DNA from: Sphingobacteriales bacterium | GTDB lineage: Bacteria > Bacteroidota > Bacteroidia > AKYH767-A > OLB10 | Assembly: GCA_021299095.1 (NCBI GenBank) | Contig: JAJTFW010000021.1 | Location: 1-33,213, forward strand | Direction of reading: 5' to 3' | Length of the DNA stretch: 33,213 nt | Part shown: piece by piece, positions 1 to 8,633 of the stretch | How positions within the stretch are numbered: the stretch's first letter is position 1 | Layout: each line of letters starts with the position of its first letter | Program-made: the position numbers and the translations under genes | The notes under the pieces: generated by a model | Told to the model about the DNA's origin: nothing | Seen by the model: only the letters and a program-made list of their open reading frames with translations | Database searches by the model: none

Positions 1-1
1 G

Positions 2-1957
2 TACAGAGGAGTCTCTCCCTGGGTCAAGAGCCAAACGGGCGAAAAAATGCAGGACGCAGTTCGTTTGTTGGAGCGTGTAGGGGAGTGGACCGTTTTGAAA
101 TTAGAAATGGAAAATGATGCGTTCAACGTTTCTGGTCAAACGCTCGTTGCTGATACCTTCTCCTTTTTGAAGGTGTTCTACTCTCAACGACCCGTACGCC
201 AGGATCTTTTGGGCAATATGTCAATTCGTACTGTCGCCGCTGTTGCCTGGGGCATGCATGACCCGCCTGCGCTGTTGGATGAACTTCATGCGACTTCCGT
301 CGTATCCCAAGTGGATGGTATACAATCGGAAATGGTGCGAAAAACTTTTGCGCGCTTTCTGGGAACCCAGCTTGTATTTTCAGTTCAGGAGAGTAGCAGT
401 GACGCAGAAGGAAAGGTGTTTTTGGCTATGTGCACTTTGCGTGACTCAGCACTTTGCAGGAAGGAACTTCGTAACCTGGAGGAGCAAGGTGCCGGCGAAG
501 AAATTTATGCTGGAACGCAGATTAGATTCATGGGCAAGGATGGCCTGCTTTCAACGGTTTTTGGCCCTCTCTACTCGCCACTGAAACGCTTCTACTACTG
601 TGTGGTGGACAACAAGCTAATCATGGCTCGACAAGCCAGCGTTCTTCGTTCCTATTTGAACGATTACAGGAATGGGAATCTTCTGAATAGCAGAGAAGAA
701 TTCGTTCGCCTTGAATCAGCTGTTTCGTCAAAAGGCAACATTCGTTTCTATGCTGATGTGCACCGTTCGCTGGGAGTGCTGGATGAGCTGGCTGCACCGG
801 AATGGATTCGATGGATGGGGCAATATGGATCGCTCACAAAAGGCTTGAGTCAATTCTTGTTTTCGATTTCCAATTCGAATGGAGTGTTTATCAGCGAAGG
901 CGTACTGAGTACGACTAAAAATACGGCAGAGGCTGAAAAGAAAATTCCGCTCCCTTGTTCTGCAGATAGCATTTACAGGTTAATGGAGGGGCCCGCAGGT
1001 GAGGATTGGCTGTGTGTGATGGATTGTACCGCGGTCCTTCATGTGAGCAGCTTTGATGGACGGATGCTATGGAGCCGCAGGCTTGGAGCATTACCGTCCG
1101 GTCCATGTATTTATGCCGCCGACCCGATTACCGGAAAAACACGCATGTTCTTGGCTGCCGACTCGCTCTACGGATTCAATCATCAGGGAGATAATTTGAC
1201 TGGTTTTCCCGTTTTTGTTGGCAATTCAACTTCCCGTTTGGTTTCAATCTTAAACGATTCTCTTGGCGTTGGAAGCGGTCTGCTTCTCAAAGGTCCGGAC
1301 AAGCCAATGTTGATTGATTTTACCGGTAAGCGAAGGGTTTATTCCTCAGGTACCTTACGCGAATTCGGTTCGCTGTGCGCGCAGGACTCCAGTACCGGAT
1401 GCGTTTGGTATGCAACAGCTCAGCGTTCGCTAAACTGTCTGGTTCCCGGTGGTCGTGTAAACACACCAGGTGTAAAGTCGATAGGTATGGTGGGAACATT
1501 CATTTCCCAGTCGCATGCCAGTGACATTCCCGCCTTCGTGTCGCTGAGTGATAGTTTGATTTATACAGTTGATTCGCAGGCGAAGACCCGTCAAGCTTTT
1601 TCAGGACAAACGGACAAATCCTTGTGCGGAGCCCGAATTGATATTGATAGGGACGGAACAGCGGAATGGTTTATCGGTGATGAGCGGGGAGTGCGCCTTC
1701 AAACCTCCGATGGATGGGTCTTGTTCCGGTATCCCAGTACACGTCCGGTTCAATCGGTTCAAGTCATACGCGAAAAGTCGGAGATTGCCCTGTTGGCTTG
1801 GGATGGAGTCGAGTTGCTGGTGCTAAACACGGCAGGTCAGCGCTTACATCGTTTGCAAGCACAATCATCGGGTTATCAGGTCAGCCGAAGCAAATCAGGC
1901 CTGTTTTTGCAGTTATTGTCGGATTCAAGCCTCAGGATCAGGCCATTGATTCCCTGA
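2..1957 (+). CDS. DUF3352-like hypothetical protein, 5' end outside window
   Basis: The frame is open from base 2 with no stop before the first ATG at 47, so the gene almost certainly starts upstream and only about 651 residues are visible. The N-terminal half (to about residue 310) reads like the DUF3352 proteins common in Bacteroidota. The second half (about 320-650) has short beta-rich repeats with pieces such as LWSRRLGALPSG and DIDRDGTAEWFIGDERG, which suggests a beta-propeller of PQQ or VCBS type. No catalytic motif is recognised, and no signal peptide can be judged because the start is missing. Transcription runs toward the small gene at 2096. I see no clear terminator between them. 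The domain-family assignment is from memory of the family and the function is unknown. Confidence 0.75.
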   Translation, partial: YRGVSPWVKSQTGEKMQDAVRLLERVGEWTVLKLEMENDAFNVSGQTLVADTFSFLKVFYSQRPVRQDLLGNMSIRTVAAVAWGMHDPPALLDELHATSVVSQVDGIQSEMVRKTFARFLGTQLVFSVQESSSDAEGKVFLAMCTLRDSALCRKELRNLEEQGAGEEIYAGTQIRFMGKDGLLSTVFGPLYSPLKRFYYCVVDNKLIMARQASVLRSYLNDYRNGNLLNSREEFVRLESAVSSKGNIRFYADVHRSLGVLDELAAPEWIRWMGQYGSLTKGLSQFLFSISNSNGVFISEGVLSTTKNTAEAEKKIPLPCSADSIYRLMEGPAGEDWLCVMDCTAVLHVSSFDGRMLWSRRLGALPSGPCIYAADPITGKTRMFLAADSLYGFNHQGDNLTGFPVFVGNSTSRLVSILNDSLGVGSGLLLKGPDKPMLIDFTGKRRVYSSGTLREFGSLCAQDSSTGCVWYATAQRSLNCLVPGGRVNTPGVKSIGMVGTFISQSHASDIPAFVSLSDSLIYTVDSQAKTRQAFSGQTDKSLCGARIDIDRDGTAEWFIGDERGVRLQTSDGWVLFRYPSTRPVQSVQVIREKSEIALLAWDGVELLVLNTAGQRLHRLQAQSSGYQVSRSKSGLFLQLLSDSSLRIRPLIP

Positions 1958-2095
1958 ATTCGCGCCTCATTTAGGCCGTTCACCAAATTTTCCTTGCACA
2001 TGTCCGGAATTCATCGGTTATTGTACATACTGATGTATAGTCTAATATCGAATTGAAATTCAACAGAATATAATAACCAACAAAACCCAAATACG

Positions 2096-2440
2096 ATGAA
2101 GAATCAATTCTTCCAATTCGAACAGCCCAAAACCCTTAAGGCAGTTCGAAAAGCAGTAATCCGCAGCGGATTCACACTGAGTGTAAGCGAAGACAACTAT
2201 GTTGAGGCGGTTTGCGGAGACGGTTTACTGTTCAGCCGATATGTGCTGAGCGTTTCCGTTACTCACACAGAAACCGGTTTCATCAAGGTTTCTGCCGAGT
2301 GCAAACTCACCCGTAAGGGCGTTATCGGAACTACCGCCACCGAACAATTCGAGGAGGAATTACTCGACAAGGTGACCCGCACACTCACCGCACGCGCTTC
2401 TAATTTCTTTACCCAGGAGCCAGTACTGGTCGCTGCATAA
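2096..2440 (+). CDS. Small hypothetical protein, 114 aa
   Basis: I do not recognise this protein. It is soluble and mixed in charge, with no signal peptide and no membrane segment. It starts MKNQFFQFEQPKTLKAVRKA and has a central beta-rich part (YVLSVSVTHTETGFIKVSAE) followed by a helical segment. The 138 bp leader is AT-rich, ATG is the only sensible start, and codon use looks like that of its neighbours. A strong bidirectional terminator follows 30 bp after the stop, which supports a real, separately terminated transcription unit. I see no perfect TAnnTTTG box in the leader, so its promoter is unclear. Confidence 0.7.
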   Translation: MKNQFFQFEQPKTLKAVRKAVIRSGFTLSVSEDNYVEAVCGDGLLFSRYVLSVSVTHTETGFIKVSAECKLTRKGVIGTTATEQFEEELLDKVTRTLTARASNFFTQEPVLVAA

Positions 2441-2463
2441 GGTCATTCGACAGCCAATGAACT

Positions 2464-2494
2464 AAAAAAAGCCGGGTTTCGGCCCGGCTTTTCT
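2464..2494. terminator. Bidirectional intrinsic terminator
   Basis: A GCCGGG stem at 2471-2476 pairs with CCCGGC at 2483-2488 around a six-base loop. A-rich sequence lies to the left and TTTTCT to the right, so a U-tract follows the stem on both strands. It sits between the convergent genes ending at 2440 (plus) and 2511 (minus) and can terminate both. Confidence 0.85.
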
Positions 2495-2510
2495 ATGCTT
2501 TATGTGACGC

Positions 2511-4055
2511 TTATTCTACGGTGAAATCCGCTCGGCGGTTCATGGAGTTCAAGCCGTTGGCGATTGGATTGTTCTTGCCGCGCGATTCCGTACGGATACG
2601 ATCGCCCTCGATACCGTATTTGCTTACAAGGTGTTGGCGCACGCCATCTGCACGGCGCTGACCCAGACGAAGGTTTTCAGACGAGCCTCCGTTTACATCA
2701 CAGTTTCCAATTACGCGAATGCGCAGATTGGGATTGGCTAACATGGCTCGAGCAACGGTAAGAAGCCTGTCGTGGTATGTTGAGCTGATTTCTGATGAGC
2801 CTGATTCGAAAAACACACTGGGGAGATAACTGCTGCCCGCATTACCGCTGTTGGAACCCATCACCCCGGCAACTCCACCGACAGCACCGCCATCGCGGCC
2901 ATCGTTACCAGAGCCGGATTCAGATGGGCTGCGGTACTGGCCCGGTGCGGCTACGGTCATTCCCTGGAAATTAACGAGTGATCCCTGTGCCGTGTTGGGT
3001 TCAAGATCCCGGCTGTCGGGTACACCATCAGCGTCCGAATCCAATTCCATACCGTTGGCATCCACCTTAGCTCCTTTGGGAGTGAACGGATCGGCATCGC
3101 GCATGTCGATTATTCCGTCGGCGTCGGTATCTACAGGCGTTCCATCACCATAAACCTTGGCGCCTTCTGGTGTATTGTTGTCCTTGTCAAAAAGATCGGA
3201 GATTCCGTCTTTGTCTTTATCGCCTGAAATGATGTCAACCTTCTCTTTCATATCGGCCAGGTCGTTGTACACCACTTCCATGGGGTTAACCCACTCCATG
3301 GGTTTGTTTTTCTTTCCGAGTGTATAGTTTACACCGATGGTCACCATGGCGTAGTTGTCGGTTTCAGAGAACGATTTGTAGGTGGCATCCGCGTCATCCG
3401 TAAAGGTCTTGCGATACTCCAAGGATAAACCGGCACTGACACGGTTTACGTTGTACCGGAAGCCAATGCTCATCGGAATCATGAATTCGGTCACTTTTCC
3501 GGATGAACGCAACAATACAGCATCCGCTGAATCCAGTTTTACATCGGTGTCGAAACCGAATACACCTGCACCGAGTGAAGCCGTGAGGTGAAAATGCTTG
3601 TTGCGATTAAGGAATGAGATGTTGCCGAAGTTGTAAACCATTTCAAGCGATCCTTCTTTAACAGGGCTTGAATATTTCACACCGATCCGCTTTTTGAAAA
3701 TAGCACCTGTGTTCGGATTAACAGCATCGATAAATTCTTCATCATATCCTTCGAAACGCGTCACCATTCCTCGCGCACGTACACCGATACTGTGCGTAAC
3801 CTGATAGCCTCCCTGCAGACCGACTGCGAGTGGGAAAAGACCCTGCTGTAAGTAGCGACTGTTACTAGAGCCGTCGCCGTAGAGAAGGTCACTGAACAAG
3901 TGGCTAATGCCGACTGTGGCGCCTACAGACCACCGGTCGAAATTGCGGGGTTGAGGTAATCCAGTGGAACTTGTTCCCTGAGGGGCTTCTTCCTGAGCTT
4001 TGGCAGCGGAAAGGCTGAATACCGACAGTGCAAACACGATCAGAATGTGCTTCAT
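2511..4055 (-). CDS. OmpA-family outer-membrane protein with thrombospondin type-3 repeats
   Basis: This is a 514-residue protein. It begins with a signal peptide (MKHILIVFALSVFSLSAAKA); I chose this ATG over an upstream in-frame start that would put eight polar residues before it. Residues about 25-265 look like an eight-stranded outer-membrane beta-barrel. Residues about 278-355 hold calcium-binding type-3 repeats (DKDGISDLFD, DTDADGIIDM, DSDADGVPDS). Residues about 414-514 are an OmpA C-terminal peptidoglycan-binding domain (VFFESGSSEIS, RRADGVRQHL, NRRADFTVE). By family knowledge it ties the outer membrane to the cell wall. The start is 52 bp beyond the dNK stop on the same strand. TATTATTG, a one-mismatch -7 box, lies upstream, so it may have its own promoter. 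A terminator follows. Confidence 0.92.
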   Translation of the reverse strand: MKHILIVFALSVFSLSAAKAQEEAPQGTSSTGLPQPRNFDRWSVGATVGISHLFSDLLYGDGSSNSRYLQQGLFPLAVGLQGGYQVTHSIGVRARGMVTRFEGYDEEFIDAVNPNTGAIFKKRIGVKYSSPVKEGSLEMVYNFGNISFLNRNKHFHLTASLGAGVFGFDTDVKLDSADAVLLRSSGKVTEFMIPMSIGFRYNVNRVSAGLSLEYRKTFTDDADATYKSFSETDNYAMVTIGVNYTLGKKNKPMEWVNPMEVVYNDLADMKEKVDIISGDKDKDGISDLFDKDNNTPEGAKVYGDGTPVDTDADGIIDMRDADPFTPKGAKVDANGMELDSDADGVPDSRDLEPNTAQGSLVNFQGMTVAAPGQYRSPSESGSGNDGRDGGAVGGVAGVMGSNSGNAGSSYLPSVFFESGSSEISSTYHDRLLTVARAMLANPNLRIRVIGNCDVNGGSSENLRLGQRRADGVRQHLVSKYGIEGDRIRTESRGKNNPIANGLNSMNRRADFTVE

Positions 4056-4107
4056 GGAGTTTAAGTCTTTGTGGCACAATAATAATGAAATAATTCCTGA
4101 GGCTGAA

Positions 4108-4761
4108 TTACACCGGATTGACTCGGGTTAGGCCGGGTTCCAAAGGCCGCATAACCAGGTCCAGGACCAGCCTAAGGTGCTCTGGCCGCTCAACAAAATC
4201 AAGCTCGTCCGAATCAATCAAAAGAATACGCTGACTATTTAAACCTTGAAGGTAATCCAGGTATCTTTCGCTGAGTCGATCGAGGTAATCGGGTTTGATT
4301 TGCTGCTCATACTCCCGCCCGCGTTTTGCAATGTTTTTCAGCAATGAGGGTGTGCTTTTGTGCAGGTAGATGATCAGGTCGGGCTTTCGTAGTCCTCCTT
4401 CAATCATGTGAAAAAAGCGACTGAATAGCTCCAGTTCAGCACCGCTTAGTGTCACATCTGCGAATAGTCTGCTTTTTTCAAAAATGTAGTCACCAATCAA
4501 CTTCCCGCCAGTCTGTTCCATGTGGGCTTGAGCCTGATGGATTTGCTGGTAACGCTCGGCAAGAAACGACATTTCAAGCGGGAAAGCGAAGCGCTCCGGT
4601 TGCGCATAAAATTGCGGAAGAAAGGTGTTTTCGGCGAATGATTCGAGTACCAGTTCTGTATTGTGAACTATTGACAGGATGTTGGCCAGGGATGTTTTAC
4701 CAGCTCCAATGTTGCCTTCAACCACCATGTAACGGTACGGTATGCGTTGTGAAACGTTCAT
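4108..4761 (-). CDS. Deoxynucleoside kinase
   Basis: This 217-residue kinase phosphorylates deoxynucleosides to monophosphates (salvage pathway). The P-loop GNIGAGKTS is at residues 16-24. FEKSRLFADVTL follows, then the family's KRGREYEQQI arginine-rich lid segment in the C-terminal third. The length fits bacterial deoxyadenosine/deoxyguanosine kinases. I chose the start at 4761 (MNVSQR), because an earlier in-frame start would run 26 odd residues back into folK. The gap to the folK stop is only 7 bp, so the two are co-transcribed. The substrate (dA, dG or a broader range) cannot be read from the sequence. Confidence 0.9.
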   Translation of the reverse strand: MNVSQRIPYRYMVVEGNIGAGKTSLANILSIVHNTELVLESFAENTFLPQFYAQPERFAFPLEMSFLAERYQQIHQAQAHMEQTGGKLIGDYIFEKSRLFADVTLSGAELELFSRFFHMIEGGLRKPDLIIYLHKSTPSLLKNIAKRGREYEQQIKPDYLDRLSERYLDYLQGLNSQRILLIDSDELDFVERPEHLRLVLDLVMRPLEPGLTRVNPV

Positions 4762-4768
4762 GGTCAAG

Positions 4769-5275
4769 TCATTCGGTCGGGTTGTGATAATGAGCCATTT
4801 CCACCAATCCCGAATCGTTGCAGCGTTCAAGCAATTCACGCTGGCTTAGACCCAGTTCAGGATGAATGAAATCCGGTATCAATTCTGAAAGGGGAACCAG
4901 TGCGAAACGTCTCTTGGAAATTTCTGGGTGTGGTACACGCAGTCCAGGGTTGTCAATCACCTGCGAACCTGCATAGAGCAAATCGATATCGATGATGCGA
5001 GGTCCCCAGCGTTCGGCACGTGTTCGTCCCATGTCCGCTTCAATTTGAAGAATGGATTGCATAATCTCTGTCGGCTTCTTATCGGTTTCAACCACAACCA
5101 GCCGATTCAGAAAATCTGGCTGATCGGTTTTTCCCCACGGGGCTGTTTGGTAAGTCGCCGATTCTGCGGTGATATTGCCGATGGATTGACCAATGCGTCG
5201 TGCGGCCTCAAAGAGGAATTCCATCGCATTACCTTGATTGCTTCCCAGAAGCAAAACGACACTGGACTCATTCAT
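4769..5275 (-). CDS. folK: 2-amino-4-hydroxy-6-hydroxymethyldihydropteridine diphosphokinase (HPPK)
   Basis: FolK transfers pyrophosphate from ATP to 6-hydroxymethyl-dihydropterin in folate synthesis. At 168 residues it has the normal length. Family motifs are present in order: the N-terminal LLLGSNQG, then QPDFLNRLVVVET, the catalytic GRTRAERWGPRIIDIDLL at mid-protein, and VPHPEISKRRFALVPLSE. Its ATG overlaps the TGA stop of the upstream peptidase gene in an ATGA arrangement, so translation is probably coupled. The deoxynucleoside kinase gene follows after 7 bp. No other folate gene is in view. Confidence 0.95.
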   Translation of the reverse strand: MNESSVVLLLGSNQGNAMEFLFEAARRIGQSIGNITAESATYQTAPWGKTDQPDFLNRLVVVETDKKPTEIMQSILQIEADMGRTRAERWGPRIIDIDLLYAGSQVIDNPGLRVPHPEISKRRFALVPLSELIPDFIHPELGLSQRELLERCNDSGLVEMAHYHNPTE

Positions 5276-7461
5276 TTTCCGTTCAGATTCTCCATCAGGA
5301 AATCGGTCATCTTTGAATACAGGTGTAAACGAGCACCTCCTCCGGAAATCCCGTGGTTTTTGTTCGGGTAGATGAACTGTTCAAAGGACCGGTTCGCCTT
5401 GACGAGTTCCGTAGTGAAGTCCATGGTGTTTTGCATGTGCACATTGTCGTCCGTAGAACCGTGCACCAATAGAAAAGCACCTTTAAGGTCCTTTGCGTAT
5501 CGAATGGGTGAATTGTCGTCGTACCCTTTTGGATTTTCCTGTGGTGTCTTGAGGTAGCGTTCTGTGTAAATGGAATCATAATACCTCCAGGTCGTCACAG
5601 GTGCAACTGCAATGCCTGCTTTAAATACGCCATCACCACGCGTCATCAGTAGAGAGGTCATATAGCCACCAAAACTCCAGCCCCAAACGGCAATCCGGTT
5701 CGGATCTGTCCATTTCTTCGATTTAAGGAATTGTACCACTTCAAGCTGGTCTCGCAATTCAGGACCGCCCATGTCACCATGGATGCAATTGGCAAACTCG
5801 AGACCCCTGCCTGGTGTTCCGCGGTTGTCGAAACTAACAACAATAATCCCTTTTTGGGCCAGCATCTGATGCCAGAGGTAGTTTGGACCGTCCCAGTCAT
5901 TTGTCACGGTTTGGACACCAGGTCCACCGTACACATGCATTAGAACCGGATAGGATTTTGAGGGATCGAAGTTGGGTGGTACGATCCGCCATCCATAAAG
6001 TCGAACTCCATCGGTAGTCAGGAAACTCAAGGTGTCTATGGCTCCAAGTGCAAAGGAGGCAAGCTGTTCGCGTAATGCGGCATTATCTTCAAGGGTGCGG
6101 ATTTTTTTCCCAGTCCTATCATGCAGGCTACAAGCGAAAGGTGTTCCAAAGCTCGAATGGGTATCAGCGAAATAGCGTAGCCCGGCGCTGAATTCGGCGT
6201 TGTGGATTCCGGGAGTGGGTGTAAGTAGGTTTTTTTTGCCTTTGCCGTTGATGGAGTAAACATGACGCTCAAGTGGGCTTTGTTCCGCACTTTGGTAATA
6301 ATATAAATCGCTTTTCTCATCGTAGCCATAAAACCGCGTTACATCATACGCGCCATTCGTTATCTGAACCGCTATTTTTCCGTCCATCGAGTACCGGTAA
6401 ATGTGATTGAATCCCTTACGGGTGGAGGTCCAAATGAATTGCTTGCCGCCTTTCAGGTAGGTTAGGTCATCGGTGACTTCGATGAAGCTGGTGTTTTCCT
6501 CGTGGACAATGACCTGTTGGTTGTTTTTGGTGACATCGTAATGCACTAGCTCAAGAATGTTTTGGTTCCGATTGCTGCGTTGAAATCCAAGGATTCCAGG
6601 TAGGGGAGTCCATTTTATCCTGGGAAGATATTCCCATTCGTTGTCGGTTGAAGCGATTGTGCGCGTATTGCCGGTTTCAAGACTATAAACGCGAATTTCC
6701 ACCTTGGCGTTTTCCTCTCCCGCTTTAGGATATTTGTAGTTTTCCTCTTTCGGATACAACCCACCATAATTGGTCAGGTTGAATTCCTTTACAGCCGATT
6801 CGTCAAACCGGTAAAAAGCAAGGTGTTTGCCATCGGCCGACCAAGCGAAACCGATATCCATGCTGAATTCTTCCTCATATACCCAGTCGACAGCGCCATT
6901 GATGATGCTGTTTTTCTTGCCATCGGTAGTGACCGTGAATTCTTTGTTGGTAGCCAAGTCAACAAAATACAGGTTGTTTTCGCGGACAAAGGCGATTTTT
7001 CCGGCATCAGGCGAGAACGTTGCGTACATGGCCTTACCTCCTCCGGTTATCCGTTTCAAGCTGCCACTTTTCAGATCAAGCACATCGTAATGATCCCTGC
7101 TCGAGTGCCGGTAGATCATTTCTGATTCCGAACTGAAGAGTATTTTTTTCTCATCGGGACTAAAAGTGTAGGAATCAAAAGTGAGTGTGTCATTTGCGCG
7201 AATCAGCATACTGGGTTTCACAAGGGTGTCGTTTGCCGAACCGGTTTTGAAGGTGTACATGAGGATTGATACCCCTTTTTCGCCCGTTTCCTCCTGGCTA
7301 TAATGTTCACCGTCGTTCATCGCGTTGAAGCCTCCTACGGTTTTTGCAAACAGTTTTCGGCTCGACCAGATGTCTTCGTTTTTAAGTGTTTTTTTTTGCG
7401 CCAATACCGACTGAGCTGTCAGTGTCAGTAGGCATAAGGTAAACAGTTTAATGGTTTTCAT
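5272..7461 (-). CDS. S9 family dipeptidyl peptidase IV-like serine peptidase
   Basis: This is a 729-residue exported prolyl-type dipeptidyl peptidase. A signal peptide starts MKTIKLFTLCLLTLTA; this ATG was preferred over an in-frame one four codons earlier. An N-terminal beta-propeller (about 40-480) contains DWVYEEEFSM near residue 195, whose double glutamate binds the substrate N-terminus in DPP IV. The C-terminal alpha/beta-hydrolase domain has the nucleophile in GWSFGGY (Ser about 596), the Asp in GSTDDNVH (about 670) and the His in NKNHGISGG (about 703). All catalytic residues look intact. It probably cleaves Xaa-Pro dipeptides from peptides in the periplasm or at the cell surface. It is the first gene of the group with folK and the kinase, and a perfect -7 box lies at 7485-7492. 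Confidence 0.95.
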   Translation of the reverse strand: MKTIKLFTLCLLTLTAQSVLAQKKTLKNEDIWSSRKLFAKTVGGFNAMNDGEHYSQEETGEKGVSILMYTFKTGSANDTLVKPSMLIRANDTLTFDSYTFSPDEKKILFSSESEMIYRHSSRDHYDVLDLKSGSLKRITGGGKAMYATFSPDAGKIAFVRENNLYFVDLATNKEFTVTTDGKKNSIINGAVDWVYEEEFSMDIGFAWSADGKHLAFYRFDESAVKEFNLTNYGGLYPKEENYKYPKAGEENAKVEIRVYSLETGNTRTIASTDNEWEYLPRIKWTPLPGILGFQRSNRNQNILELVHYDVTKNNQQVIVHEENTSFIEVTDDLTYLKGGKQFIWTSTRKGFNHIYRYSMDGKIAVQITNGAYDVTRFYGYDEKSDLYYYQSAEQSPLERHVYSINGKGKKNLLTPTPGIHNAEFSAGLRYFADTHSSFGTPFACSLHDRTGKKIRTLEDNAALREQLASFALGAIDTLSFLTTDGVRLYGWRIVPPNFDPSKSYPVLMHVYGGPGVQTVTNDWDGPNYLWHQMLAQKGIIVVSFDNRGTPGRGLEFANCIHGDMGGPELRDQLEVVQFLKSKKWTDPNRIAVWGWSFGGYMTSLLMTRGDGVFKAGIAVAPVTTWRYYDSIYTERYLKTPQENPKGYDDNSPIRYAKDLKGAFLLVHGSTDDNVHMQNTMDFTTELVKANRSFEQFIYPNKNHGISGGGARLHLYSKMTDFLMENLNGK

Positions 7462-7484
7462 TGTTGAGCACAAGAATGAGTCAT

Positions 7485-7492
7485 CAAACCTA
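7485..7492 (-). promoter_or_regulatory. Predicted -7 box for the dipeptidyl peptidase operon
   Basis: On the minus strand this reads TAGGTTTG, a perfect match to the Bacteroidota TAnnTTTG consensus, 23 bases upstream of the ATG at 7461. I see no good -33 element at the expected spacing. Confidence 0.5.
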
Positions 7493-7552
7493 CTGAAAAT
7501 ACAGCCTTACAGATCATCACGTTTTAAAAAGCCCTATTTTAGCCCCGCTTTG

Positions 7553-8209
7553 ATGGTGTCGATACGGTTAATAACCACTTTTTTCATTTTCAGTGTCTTA
7601 GTGGGTAAAATCCCGGCTTTTGGTCAGGAGGAATCCGGTCACGTCACATACGATGTTCGCTTTGAGTCGCCCGAATTATCAGATGAGGAGAAGGCGTTGC
7701 TACCCACCGAAGCACATATATGGTTCGCTCCCGGCAAGATGAAGATGCGTATGGCACTAGGCCCCGGAATCGGATCAGATGTTTTGATTCGAGGCGATGA
7801 GGTGTTGGTCATGCTTGATTTAATGGGTAACCGTATGGCTATCCGAAATACACGGAAAGAATTGGAGTCACAGTCGTCTAAGCCCTTTGTTTTGAGGCAG
7901 AATCTTGACGAAACGCGTACCATCGCCAATCAGCCATGCCGTAAGGCAATTTTCGCCGCTTCGGGTGAAAACGATATGGTGGTTTGGTACACCGAAAAGA
8001 TCAGGTTGTCGGGTAACTGGTACTATCGCCTTCAGGGTCTCGATGGGTTCCCTTTTGAATTCGATTATAAAACGATGGACATCGGTTTGCGAATGGTAGC
8101 ACGTGAATTTGATGAAACGATGCCACCGGATGCTGTCTTCGAGCCAGGTACTGACTATAAAATCATGACGCAACGTGAACTGGAACAGCTGTTGAACGGA
8201 ACACGGTGA
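7553..8209 (+). CDS. Exported DUF4412-like protein
   Basis: This is a 218-residue secreted protein of unknown function. I chose the ATG at 7553 because it gives a clean signal peptide (MVSIRLITTFFIFSVLVGKI, then PAFGQ). The open frame extends further upstream, but only through sequence that belongs to the divergent promoter region. The body has an extended beta-rich pattern typical of DUF4412: MKMRMALGPGIGSDVLIRGD, then MLDLMGNRMAIRN and ANQPCRKAIF. Such proteins are thought to be periplasmic or outer-membrane associated. It is divergent from the S9 peptidase gene (91 bp apart) and heads a plus-strand group with the SdpI-like gene and the broken M61 gene. Confidence 0.75.
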   Translation: MVSIRLITTFFIFSVLVGKIPAFGQEESGHVTYDVRFESPELSDEEKALLPTEAHIWFAPGKMKMRMALGPGIGSDVLIRGDEVLVMLDLMGNRMAIRNTRKELESQSSKPFVLRQNLDETRTIANQPCRKAIFAASGENDMVVWYTEKIRLSGNWYYRLQGLDGFPFEFDYKTMDIGLRMVAREFDETMPPDAVFEPGTDYKIMTQRELEQLLNGTR

Positions 8210-8228
8210 AGCTTTTCAAAAAAAACGA

Positions 8229-8588
8229 ATGAACTTTTCATTGATTCTTGCGGCGTTTGTCGCTATTGCCCAATTCACAGTTGGTTTGCGAGTCAATCGC
8301 TTTACACCCGATTTCGGTTCGCTGTTTGCCTACCGCACGGATTTGGCGCGTAGAAATGATGACACCTGGTACGAGGCCAATCTTTTTGCCGGAAAGGTCC
8401 TGATGCGGAGTGCCAGTCTTGTTTTACTGCTCCTTGTCGTTATGGAAAGTTATCGCTTGGGGCGTGATCGGGAGCTTCTGGTCGTTTTCGTATGCAGTTT
8501 GCTTTCCTTGGTCTTTGTCTATATCCGGACGGAAAAACACCTCAAAGGCGTTTTTTTCAAAGACGGTAAACGTCGGCCGAAATTCTAA
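8229..8588 (+). CDS. SdpI-like small integral membrane protein
   Basis: This 119-residue protein has an N-terminal hydrophobic segment (about 2-20) and two more around residues 62-75 and 82-97. The stretch YRTDLARRNDDTWYEANLFA resembles the conserved loop of the SdpI/YhfL family (arginine near an S/N-rich turn, then W..AN). In Bacillus, SdpI gives immunity to a killing peptide, but no toxin gene is nearby here, so I infer only a membrane protein of this family. It starts 19 bp after the DUF4412 stop and ends just before the M61 remnant, so the three are probably one transcript. Confidence 0.75.
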   Translation: MNFSLILAAFVAIAQFTVGLRVNRFTPDFGSLFAYRTDLARRNDDTWYEANLFAGKVLMRSASLVLLLLVVMESYRLGRDRELLVVFVCSLLSLVFVYIRTEKHLKGVFFKDGKRRPKF

Positions 8589-8633
8589 TTCATGCAATGG
8601 CTTGCCTTGATTAGGCAGTGTACCTTTGTTGCT

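Noticed and set aside
4762-4839. 26-residue N-terminal extension of the deoxynucleoside kinase
   Set aside because: It overlaps the end of folK and gives a tryptophan-rich tail not found in the family; the ATG at 4761 precedes the P-loop at the usual distance.
8200-8228. Terminator between the DUF4412 and SdpI-like genes
   Set aside because: There is a run of A just before the second start but no stem, so it is only an A-rich leader.
8229-8588. Immunity gene of a toxin system
   Set aside because: The protein resembles SdpI, but no candidate killing-peptide or export gene is adjacent, so a toxin-immunity system is not supported.
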